Source of the DNA: Amycolatopsis rubida
Lineage (GTDB): Bacteria > Actinomycetota > Actinomycetes > Mycobacteriales > Pseudonocardiaceae
Length of the DNA stretch: 64,000 nucleotides
Reading direction: 5' to 3'
Assembly: GCF_900115345.1 (NCBI RefSeq)
Contig: NZ_FOWC01000003.1
Location: forward strand, 558,001-622,000
Shown here: positions 53,684 through 61,071 of the stretch, piece after piece
How the letters are laid out: the number at the start of each line of letters is the position of its first letter
Position numbering within the stretch: position 1 is the stretch's first letter
The notes under the pieces: model-generated
The model's database searches: none
Told to the model about the DNA's origin: nothing
The model's input: the letters and a program-made list of their open reading frames with translations, nothing else
Program-made: the position numbers and the translations under genes

Positions 53684-54040
53684 ATGCGGGGCGTGCAGGG
53701 ACTGGGCGAGCTGGAATCGGCGGCGATGGACGTCCTGTGGCGGGCGGGCGACCCGCGCACGGTCCGCGAAGTGCTGGAGGCGCTGAACCGGGACCTGGCC
53801 TACACGACGGTGCTCACCGTGCTCGATCATCTGCACAGCAAGGGCTGGGTGGAACGCGAGAAACGCAGCCGCGCCTACTGCTACACGCCGGTGTCGTCGC
53901 GAGAGGAAGCGGCGGCACGCGCTATGCGGAACCTGCTCGCCGACGCGGGCGACCCCGAAGGCGTGCTGCTGCATTTCGCGCGGTCGGCGTCCGAGCCGGA
54001 GCGGGAGGCGCTGCGGCGCGGGCTGCGGCTGCGTTCGTGA
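53684..54040 (+). CDS. BlaI/MecI-family repressor
   Basis: A 118-aa winged-helix repressor: LGELESAAMDVLWRAGDPRT, YTTVLTVLDHLHSKGWVERE and PVSSREEAAARAMRNLL. In mycobacteria BlaI controls beta-lactamase and cell-wall genes. No BlaR1-type sensor protease follows; instead an L,D-transpeptidase lipoprotein gene does, preceded by a possible BlaI operator. Confidence 0.85.
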   Translation: MRGVQGLGELESAAMDVLWRAGDPRTVREVLEALNRDLAYTTVLTVLDHLHSKGWVEREKRSRAYCYTPVSSREEAAARAMRNLLADAGDPEGVLLHFARSASEPEREALRRGLRLRS

Positions 54041-54121
54041 CCGCCGCGGCGGAATCCCCTTCGCCCGGACAACCACCACCTGGACAGCGACTCCCGCCCT
54101 GCTCCGCCCCTGACCGGTATG

Positions 54122-54140
54122 ACTACTATGTCCGGTAGTA
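54122..54140. promoter_or_regulatory. Candidate BlaI operator
   Basis: TACTATGTCCGGTAGTA (54124-54140) is a near-perfect inverted repeat (TACTAT/GTAGTA) resembling the TACT...AGTA half-sites of BlaI operators. It lies 23 bases before the L,D-transpeptidase start and 80 bases after blaI. Confidence 0.5.
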
Positions 54141-54162
54141 AGCGCGAACGGGGGCAGATCAG

Positions 54163-55335
54163 GTGCTGGGGAGAAAAACGCAGATCATCGCGGGGATCCT
54201 CGCCGGGCTGGCGCTGACGGCGGCGTGCACGTCCGCACCGGACCCCGGTCCCGCCGCCGGAAACGACCAGAAGACCAGCGCCGCGCCGGTGCCCGCGACC
54301 CTCGACCTCGGGCCGAAGGACGGCTCGAACGACGTCGCGCCCGGTGAACCCGTCACTGCGGTGGCCAGCGGGTCCACGCTCAGCGAAGTCACCCTCGCCG
54401 CCGCGGACGGCACCTCGGTTCCCGGCGAGACAGATGCCGCGAAGCAGCGCTGGAACAGCAGCAAGCCCCTGGAATACCGCACGAAGTACACGCTCACCGC
54501 TCGCTCCGTCGGCGCGGACGGCAACCCGGTGACCCGCACGAGCACCTTCACCACCGCGACCGCGAAGGCGCAGGCGTACCCGTCGGTGATCCCGCTCGAC
54601 GGCGAGACCACGGGCGTCGGCATGCCGATCACGATCAAGTTCTCCGCGCCGGTCGCGGACAAGGCCGCGGCCGAGAAGATGCTCACCGTTACCTCCGACA
54701 AGCCCGCCACCGGGGCGTGGCGCTGGTTCGGCGACGACGAGGTGCACTACCGCACCAAGGAATACTGGCCCGCGTACTCCACGGTCACCCTCGACATCAA
54801 GATCGCCGGCCGCGCGCTCGGCAACGGGGTGTTCGGCAAGGCCGACCGCAAGATCGGCTTCAAGACCGGCCCGTCGATCATCTCGAAGGTGTCCGACAAG
54901 GAAAAGCAGATGCGGACCTACCAGGACGGCCAGCTCGTCCTGACGTCCCCGGTCAGCCTCGGCAAGCCGTCGGCGCGCAGTGTTTCCGGAACGATGCTGA
55001 TCATGACCGTGCAGTCGCCGTACACGATGGACTCCAGCACGTACGGCGTGCCCACCGACTCGCCGGGCGGCTACCGCACCACGGTCAAGTACGCGCTGCG
55101 GCTCACCAACTCCGGCCAGTTCCTGCATTCGGCGCCGTGGTCGGTCCGGCAGCAGGGGCGCACCAACACCTCGCACGGCTGCCTCAACGTCAGCGTCGAG
55201 AACGCGAGGTGGTTCTACGAGAACTCCCATCGCGGGGACGTCGTGGTCGTGACCGACACCGGCGCGGACCTCAAACCGGGCGACGGCTGGACCGACTGGC
55301 GCTTCAGCTGGGACGAATGGCGGAAGAAGGTCTGA
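54163..55335 (+). CDS. L,D-transpeptidase lipoprotein
   Basis: A 390-aa lipoprotein. An N-terminal lipobox (LALTAAC, Cys at about residue 22) is followed by two Ig-like domains (about 40-240) and a YkuD catalytic domain with HGCLNVS, the His/Cys active site. The tail GWTDWRFSWDEW resembles mycobacterial LdtB-type enzymes. It forms 3-3 peptidoglycan cross-links, which resist most beta-lactams except carbapenems; this fits control by the adjacent BlaI. GTG 54163 has GGGGG upstream. A 26-bp perfect hairpin follows the stop. Confidence 0.9.
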   Translation: MLGRKTQIIAGILAGLALTAACTSAPDPGPAAGNDQKTSAAPVPATLDLGPKDGSNDVAPGEPVTAVASGSTLSEVTLAAADGTSVPGETDAAKQRWNSSKPLEYRTKYTLTARSVGADGNPVTRTSTFTTATAKAQAYPSVIPLDGETTGVGMPITIKFSAPVADKAAAEKMLTVTSDKPATGAWRWFGDDEVHYRTKEYWPAYSTVTLDIKIAGRALGNGVFGKADRKIGFKTGPSIISKVSDKEKQMRTYQDGQLVLTSPVSLGKPSARSVSGTMLIMTVQSPYTMDSSTYGVPTDSPGGYRTTVKYALRLTNSGQFLHSAPWSVRQQGRTNTSHGCLNVSVENARWFYENSHRGDVVVVTDTGADLKPGDGWTDWRFSWDEWRKKV

Positions 55336-55351
55336 GCCGGCCTGGCTTCAG

Positions 55352-55406
55352 GTCGGTGAAGGGCTCCTCGCGGGAATCGGATTCCCGCGAGGAGCCCTTC
55401 ACCGAC
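55352..55406. terminator. 26-bp perfect hairpin between convergent genes
   Basis: gtcggtgaagggctcctcgc at the left edge begins a 26-base arm (55352-55377) that pairs perfectly with 55381-55406 over a 3-base loop. It lies between the convergent transpeptidase (stop 55335) and SbnA-like (stop 55427) genes, so it can terminate both. Confidence 0.8.
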
Positions 55407-55426
55407 GGCGACCCGGCTCCCGCGGC

Positions 55427-56401
55427 TCAGACGGACTGCCGGGTCCGCGGCGAGAGCACGTCCTCTCCGTAGATGCCCTGCAGCCAGTTGGTCTGGTAGA
55501 TCGTGTCGAGGTAGCGCTCGCCGAGGTCAGGGGCGACGGCCACCGCGGTCAGATGATGCGCGTCGTGTTCGGACAGCCAGCCGGTGGCCCCGCTGACCAC
55601 CGTCCCGGTCGAGCCGCCGAACAGGAATCCGTTGCGCGCCAGCCGGTGGCACGCCCGGACCGAATCCGGTTCCTCGACGAGGACCACGTCGTCCACATAG
55701 GACTCGTCGAGGATCGCCGGGCGCACGCTGGTGCCCAGCCCGGGCAGCATCCGCCTGCCCGCCGGGCCGCCGAAGGTCACCGAGCCGGCGCTGTCGATCG
55801 CGACGATCCGCACCGGCCGGTGCCATTGGCGGAAGAACCGCGCGCAGCCCATCAGGGTGCCCGTGGTGCCCGCGCCGACGAACAGCACGTCGAGATTCGG
55901 GAACGCGGCGGCGATTTCCGGCCCGGTGCGGTGGAAATGCGCTCCCCAGTTGTCCGGGTTGGTGTACTGGTTGAGCCATACGTAGCGCTCGTCGGAGGCG
56001 CACAGCATGCGCACGTGGTCGATGCGCGCGCCGAGGAAACCGCTCTCCGGACTGGGCTCGGTGATGATGTGCACCTCGTTGCCGAGCGCTTCGATCGCCC
56101 GGCGCGTCGCCAGGTTGCAGCGGGAATCGGTGACGCACAGGAACCGGTATCCCCGGCTGGCCGCGATCATGCTCAGCGCGACGCCCAGATTGCCCGAGGA
56201 CGACTCGACGATGATCGAACCCGGCCGCAGCAGGCCGTCGCGTTCGGCCGCGTCGACCATTTCGGTCGCGGCTTTCAGCTTGATGGAACCGGCGAAGTTG
56301 AACCCCTCGCACTTGAGGTAGAGCGAGTAGCCGAAACTCCAGCGGAGGTCGACGTAGAGCGCCTCCTCGTTGAAAGCTTCGGGAACGGTGATGACTGGCA
56401 C
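55427..56401 (-). CDS. sbnA: SbnA-like 2,3-diaminopropionate precursor synthase
   Basis: A 324-aa PLP enzyme of the cysteine synthase fold. PLP Lys41 is in NFAGSIKLKAA; SSSGNLGVALSMIAA, GAGTTGTLMG and GGSTGTVVSG bind cofactor and substrate. SbnA joins O-phosphoserine and glutamate to ACEGA, which SbnB oxidises to L-2,3-diaminopropionate plus 2-oxoglutarate. I chose GTG 56401 (GAGGAG six bases upstream); TTG 56422 would add seven residues. It is the last gene of the minus-strand operon. Confidence 0.85.
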   Translation of the reverse strand: MPVITVPEAFNEEALYVDLRWSFGYSLYLKCEGFNFAGSIKLKAATEMVDAAERDGLLRPGSIIVESSSGNLGVALSMIAASRGYRFLCVTDSRCNLATRRAIEALGNEVHIITEPSPESGFLGARIDHVRMLCASDERYVWLNQYTNPDNWGAHFHRTGPEIAAAFPNLDVLFVGAGTTGTLMGCARFFRQWHRPVRIVAIDSAGSVTFGGPAGRRMLPGLGTSVRPAILDESYVDDVVLVEEPDSVRACHRLARNGFLFGGSTGTVVSGATGWLSEHDAHHLTAVAVAPDLGERYLDTIYQTNWLQGIYGEDVLSPRTRQSV

Positions 56402-56442
56402 AGTTTTCTCCTCGTCAGGCAAAGCTCAGTGGCGGACGGCGC

Positions 56443-57510
56443 TCAGCCATACCGGCGCAGTTCGTGGAAGAAGTCCTCGATGACGTGCAGTCCGCCGGCG
56501 TCGGACACTCTCTCGTGGACGAAGGCTCCGACCGCGAGGTCGAGGACGCCGAGCCCGAACGGGGAGAAGATCAGCGGCTGGTCGGCGGGCGGGCTGACCC
56601 GGCCGGACAGCACGTCGTCGAGGGTGCCGAGCAGGAAATCCCGGCTGCCGGTGCGCTGCTGCACCAGATGCGGCGACGTGTTGGCCTTGAGGCAGTGCTC
56701 GACGTCGTCGACGATGTTCGCCGACGCCAGCAGGACTTCCGGGGCCAGGTCGCGCAGGGACACGTGCAGGACCAGCGGATGGTGCGAGAACCACGAGGGA
56801 TCGTGCACGTGCGGTTCGCCGGCGATGGTCGCGAAGACCACCAGCTCGCTGTCGCGGATCAGGCCCTCGGCGGTCTCGTGGACGCTGATCTCGCCGGTGA
56901 AGCCGGACTGCTCCAGGTAGCCGCGGAATCCCGCGGCGCTGTCCGGGTGCAGGTCGTGCACGTTGATCTCGTCGAACTCCCAGCCGGTCCCGGCGAGGAA
57001 GGTGTGGAGGTAGCGGGCGATCAGGCCGACGCCGAAGAATCCGACGCGCCGGGGCCGCTGCCGGGTCCGGCTGAGCCAGTCCGCGGCGAGCGCGGCGGAG
57101 GCGGCCGTCCTGGTCGCGCTGATGATGGAGCTTTCCAGGCAGGCGAAGGGATACCCGGTCGCGAGATCGTTCAGGATCAGCACCGCCGACGCCCTCGGGA
57201 TCCCGGCGGCGACGTTGCCGGGGAAGCTGGAGATCCACTTCAGGCCCGCGACTTCGGTCTTCCCGCCGAGGGAGGCGGGCAGGGCGATGATCCGGTCGGC
57301 GGGACGATCGGGGAAGCGCAGGAAATAGGAGGGCGGGTTGACCGAATCGCCGGAGCCGTGCACCCGGTAGGCGGTCTCGACGAGGTCGACGACCTCGCGT
57401 TCGCGCCCGGCCAGCGCCTGCTGGACCTGAGCGCCGGAGATCACCGCGAACGGCGGCACGGCGACCGGGTCCGCCGAAGCGGATTCGGCGGTGAAAGAGT
57501 GGGTCGTCAC
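56443..57510 (-). CDS. sbnB: SbnB-like N-(1-amino-1-carboxyl-2-ethyl)glutamate dehydrogenase
   Basis: A 355-aa protein of the ornithine cyclodeaminase/mu-crystallin fold. FFGVGLIARYLHTFLAGTG is the NAD-binding turn; PADRIIALPASLGGKTEVAG and WISSFPGNVAAGIPRASAVL are SbnB-like. It oxidatively hydrolyses ACEGA to L-2,3-diaminopropionate. Its GTG overlaps the stop of the oxygenase gene (GTGA). Adjacent to the SbnA-like gene, the pair is strong evidence for Dap supply. Confidence 0.87.
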   Translation of the reverse strand: MTTHSFTAESASADPVAVPPFAVISGAQVQQALAGREREVVDLVETAYRVHGSGDSVNPPSYFLRFPDRPADRIIALPASLGGKTEVAGLKWISSFPGNVAAGIPRASAVLILNDLATGYPFACLESSIISATRTAASAALAADWLSRTRQRPRRVGFFGVGLIARYLHTFLAGTGWEFDEINVHDLHPDSAAGFRGYLEQSGFTGEISVHETAEGLIRDSELVVFATIAGEPHVHDPSWFSHHPLVLHVSLRDLAPEVLLASANIVDDVEHCLKANTSPHLVQQRTGSRDFLLGTLDDVLSGRVSPPADQPLIFSPFGLGVLDLAVGAFVHERVSDAGGLHVIEDFFHELRRYG

Positions 57511-58520
57511 CGGATTTTCCCCTCGGAAGCGAGCGAGCAGTCGGAAAGCCGCACCGGGTCGGCCAGCCCGACGAGCACCTCGCGCGGGCCCTCGTAGGCG
57601 TCCCGGCTGTGCGCGGTGCGGACGTTGTCGACCAGCAGCAGGTCTCCCGCCTGCCACGGTTCGCGAACGGTGTGTTCCTCGTACGCCTCGTTGAGCAGGT
57701 GCACGACGTCCTCGCCGATCGGATCGCCGTTGCCGAAGCGCGTGGTGAACGGAAGGCCCTCGGCCCCGTAGATGTCGACCAGGTACTCGCGCACCTCGGG
57801 GGCCATCGTCCACTCGTTGAGGAAGGCGATCTGGTTGAACCAGCAGGGCCTGCCGGTGACCGGATGCCCGACGATCGCGTCGCGGCGCTGCCGGGTGCGC
57901 AGGCCGCCGCCGGGCTGCCATTCGAACTCGATCCGGTTGGCGCGGCAGTAATCCTCGATCGCGGAGCGGTTCTCGGTGCCGAACGCCTCGGCGACCGAGG
58001 CCCCGATCTCGTCGTTGAAGCTGCGGGTGAGCAGCCAGCCCTCGCGTGCGAACCGCGCGCGCAGGCCGGCGGGCAGCGAGGCCAGCACGGCGGTGGAATC
58101 GCTGAGCCCGGTGACCCCGCCCGAGGACGGCGGGCGCACGCAGGCGAAGAGCATCAGTCCCGGGAATTCCAGGGTGTAGCTGAGTTCGTGGTGCATGCAC
58201 ATCGGCTGGTTCGGCGGCCATTCCGTCGAGGAGCGCACCCCGCCGGGGTAGGCGGCGCGCGGCGCGAAGGCCTCCCGCTCGGTCATCAGCAGGTCGCTCA
58301 GCCGCCCGAACACGGCCGCGACCGCGGTCTGTTCGGCCAGCCCGAGACCGCGGACGAGCACCGCGCCGTATTCGGCGACGAGTCTTCGCACGGTCTCCCG
58401 GTGCGTGCTCGCCCAGCCGGCCGGGTCGCCGCCTGCCTCGGCCCGCAGCACCGCGGGCAGTCCGGGCCGGAAATCCGGCTCGGGCGGGGAAGTCTTCGGC
58501 AGGAATTTGGACAACGACAT
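57507..58520 (-). CDS. Clavaminate-synthase-like Fe(II)/2-oxoglutarate oxygenase
   Basis: A 337-aa TauD/TfdA-superfamily oxygenase. Iron ligands are H110 and E112 in CMHHELSY and a distal His in RTAHSRD near residue 306, with the 2-oxoglutarate-binding Arg in GPREVL. The HxE variant is that of AsnO, VioC and SyrP, which hydroxylate free or carrier-bound amino acids. In this operon the substrate is most simply L-Dap or a Dap-carrier thioester; it could also be aspartate. The SbnB reaction also releases 2-oxoglutarate, its cosubstrate. Confidence 0.83.
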   Translation of the reverse strand: MSLSKFLPKTSPPEPDFRPGLPAVLRAEAGGDPAGWASTHRETVRRLVAEYGAVLVRGLGLAEQTAVAAVFGRLSDLLMTEREAFAPRAAYPGGVRSSTEWPPNQPMCMHHELSYTLEFPGLMLFACVRPPSSGGVTGLSDSTAVLASLPAGLRARFAREGWLLTRSFNDEIGASVAEAFGTENRSAIEDYCRANRIEFEWQPGGGLRTRQRRDAIVGHPVTGRPCWFNQIAFLNEWTMAPEVREYLVDIYGAEGLPFTTRFGNGDPIGEDVVHLLNEAYEEHTVREPWQAGDLLLVDNVRTAHSRDAYEGPREVLVGLADPVRLSDCSLASEGKIR

Positions 58521-58555
58521 CGTGGAATCCCTTCGATTTCCGCGGTTCGGGAGGT

Positions 58556-61039
58556 TCAGGAGTTTCCGGAGGCAGCAGACCGGCTGTCGATCAGCGCGGC
58601 CAGGTCGGCGAGCACGGGGTGCTTGGCGACGTCCTTGATCGAGACCGCGCGGTCGAGCGCGATCGCCAGCTTCACCGCGGACAGCGACGTGCCGCCCCGG
58701 TCGAAGAAGTGGTCCCGGCGGCCGATCTGGGCCGCCCGGATGCCGAGCACCTCCGCCCAGGCCCCGGCGAGCCGTTCTTCGGTGCCGGTGACCGGTTCGT
58801 CGTAGTCCGCTTCCGCGGCGTCGAGTCCGACGGCCAGCGCGGCGAGGTTCTTCCGGTCGATTTTCCCGTTGGCGGTCAACGGCAACTGCTCTCGCCAGTG
58901 GAACGCCGAGGGCAGCATGTACTCCGGCAGCGCGGCGCCGAGGTGCTCGCGCATCAGCTCGTGATCGAGCTGGTCCTGGCTGGAGTAGAACGCGACCAGC
59001 CGCGTGCCCTGCCCGCCGCGGCCTGCCACGACCACCGCGCCGTCGCGCACCTCGGGCACCTGCAGCAGCGTGTTCTCGATTTCGCCGATCTCGATCCGGA
59101 AACCGCGGATCTTGACCTGCGAATCGCGCCTGCCGAGGAATTCCAGCTTGCCCTCGGGCAGCCAGCGGCCGTGGTCGCCGCTGCGGTAGAGCCGGGTGTC
59201 CGGGCGGTGCGGGTCGGCGGTGAACGCCCGCGCGGTGCGCTCCGGGTCGTTGACGTAGCCGCGGCCCACGCACACCCCGGAGAACACGATCTCGCCGGGC
59301 GCGCCGAGCGGGACCGGGTCGAGCCGCTCGTCGACGACGTACACGCGCACGTTCTGCACCGGCGGCCCGAGCGGCACCCGCTCCCGCGTCGGCGCGCGGT
59401 CCATCACCTCGTGGTTGGTGTCGTCCGAGGTTTCGGTGAGGCCGTAGGCGTTGACCAGCTTGATGTCCGGCATCGTGGCGAACCAGCGCTGCGCCAGTTC
59501 GGTCTTGAGCGCCTCGCCGGTCACGGACACGCAGCGCAGGTCCGGCAGCGCGACCGGGTTCTTGGCCACCGCGGACAGCACGACCTCGAGGTAGGAGGGC
59601 ACGACCTGCAGCACCGAAACCCCGCCGCTGCCGAGCCGGTCGAGGAAGCGGTCGGCGTCCAGGATCACGTCCTGTTCGATCAGCAGCGTCCTCCCGCCGA
59701 CCAGCAGCGCGGAAACCAGCTGCCACAAAGAGATGTCGAAGCATTGCGGCGCGACCTGCGCCACCACGGACTCCTCGGTGATGCCGAGGTCGTTGATCTT
59801 GGCGTGGAGATGGTTGACCATTCCGGCGTGCTCGCACATCGCGCCTTTCGGCTCGCCGGTGGAGCCCGAGGTGAAGTAGATGTAGGCGAGCTGGCCGGAG
59901 TCGACGGCGACGTCGAGGTCGTCTTCGGAACGGTCCTCCTCGTACGCGGCGTCCACGAACAGGGTGCGCACGCCGGGCAGCGATTCGACCGCCTTCCGGA
60001 GCGTGGTCGTGCTGCCCGGTTCGGTCAGCACCAGTTCGCAGCCGGCCCGGCGCAGCGTGGCCGCGATGCGGTCGGTCGGGAAACGCGGCTCGATCGGCAG
60101 GTAGACGCCGCCCGCCTTGAACACGGCGAGCACGGCCGCCATCCAGTCCAGATTGCGTTCGGTCACCACCGCGACGACGCCCTCGCGGCGCAGCCCGCGC
60201 GCCGTCAGCGCCCTCGCCAGGCGGTTGGCGCGCCCGTTGAGCTCCCGGTAGGTCCACTGCCGGTCGCCGTGCACCGCGGCGATCGCGTCCGGATGCCGGG
60301 CGACGTTGCGCTGGAACAGTTCGTGGCAGCGCAGGTCCGGCACTTCGACGTGCGGCCCGGCGAGTCCTTCCAGTTGCAGCTTGAGCTCCGCGGCCGACAG
60401 CAGGGTCGTTTCGCGGTGCGGTGCGGTGACGTCGGCGCGGATCTGGGCGAGCGCGCTCAGGTGGTAGCCGAGGACGCGTTCGGCGGCTTCGGAATCCAGC
60501 ACCTCGGTGCGGAAGCGCAGCCGGAGCGTCTCCAGGTCCGGCGAAACGTCCAGCCGCAGCACGGTGTCCCCGGCGAGGTCGCCGTCGGTGCCGGTCGGGT
60601 CGAAGACCGTTTCGAACGGCGGCGCGACGATGCCGAGTTCGGCGCGCAGTTCGTCGACCGGGAAGTCCCGGAAAGCGAGAGTCCGCGCGTCGATCCCCGC
60701 GGTGTGCTCGATCAGTTCGCGCCAGGTGCCGGATCCGGTGCTGAGCCGGCAGGGCAGCGGCGTCCCGCCCGGCTCGGCGACGTAGCCGGCGCACACCTCG
60801 GTCTCGCCCGACAGCGCGGCGAGGACCTTGGCGTGCGCGGCGAGCAGCACCGAGCTCAGCGGCACGCGCAGCTGCTCGGCCAGCAGCCGCAGTGCGGTCG
60901 CGATCACCCGGGGGACCGGCGTTTCGTGGTCGCCGACCGCGGAGCCAGCGTCCAGCGTCCAGCGCGGGACGCTGGTGCGGCCGCCTGCGGTGAGTACTTC
61001 GCGCCAATGCTCGCGAACCGCTCCCAGTCCCGTTGTCAT
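58556..61039 (-). CDS. NRPS protein: half C domain, A domain, carrier domain
   Basis: An 827-aa stand-alone synthetase protein. Residues about 1-200 are only the C-terminal half of a condensation domain (no HHxxxDG); 235-735 an adenylation domain (A3 FTSGSTGEPKG, A4 FDISLW, A5 NAYGLTET, A8 RGFRIEIGEIE, A10 NGKIDRK); 745-820 a carrier domain with Ser785 in GGTSL. By eye the specificity pocket reads D-I-W-Q-S-T-A-D-D-K; the two extra acidic residues suit an amine side chain, compatible with Dap. ATG 61039 has GGAAGGA upstream; GTG 61075, overlapping the stop of the preceding gene, is the alternative. Confidence 0.88.
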   Translation of the reverse strand: MTTGLGAVREHWREVLTAGGRTSVPRWTLDAGSAVGDHETPVPRVIATALRLLAEQLRVPLSSVLLAAHAKVLAALSGETEVCAGYVAEPGGTPLPCRLSTGSGTWRELIEHTAGIDARTLAFRDFPVDELRAELGIVAPPFETVFDPTGTDGDLAGDTVLRLDVSPDLETLRLRFRTEVLDSEAAERVLGYHLSALAQIRADVTAPHRETTLLSAAELKLQLEGLAGPHVEVPDLRCHELFQRNVARHPDAIAAVHGDRQWTYRELNGRANRLARALTARGLRREGVVAVVTERNLDWMAAVLAVFKAGGVYLPIEPRFPTDRIAATLRRAGCELVLTEPGSTTTLRKAVESLPGVRTLFVDAAYEEDRSEDDLDVAVDSGQLAYIYFTSGSTGEPKGAMCEHAGMVNHLHAKINDLGITEESVVAQVAPQCFDISLWQLVSALLVGGRTLLIEQDVILDADRFLDRLGSGGVSVLQVVPSYLEVVLSAVAKNPVALPDLRCVSVTGEALKTELAQRWFATMPDIKLVNAYGLTETSDDTNHEVMDRAPTRERVPLGPPVQNVRVYVVDERLDPVPLGAPGEIVFSGVCVGRGYVNDPERTARAFTADPHRPDTRLYRSGDHGRWLPEGKLEFLGRRDSQVKIRGFRIEIGEIENTLLQVPEVRDGAVVVAGRGGQGTRLVAFYSSQDQLDHELMREHLGAALPEYMLPSAFHWREQLPLTANGKIDRKNLAALAVGLDAAEADYDEPVTGTEERLAGAWAEVLGIRAAQIGRRDHFFDRGGTSLSAVKLAIALDRAVSIKDVAKHPVLADLAALIDSRSAASGNS

Positions 61040-61071
61040 GGGTCGTCCTTCCGGTGATAGTCGGTGGTCCG

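Noticed and set aside
57507..61007. 1166-codon minus-strand frame covering the NRPS and oxygenase genes
   Set aside because: It starts out of frame within the NRPS gene and only its end, after a junction, is the oxygenase; the first two thirds are Arg-rich shadow.
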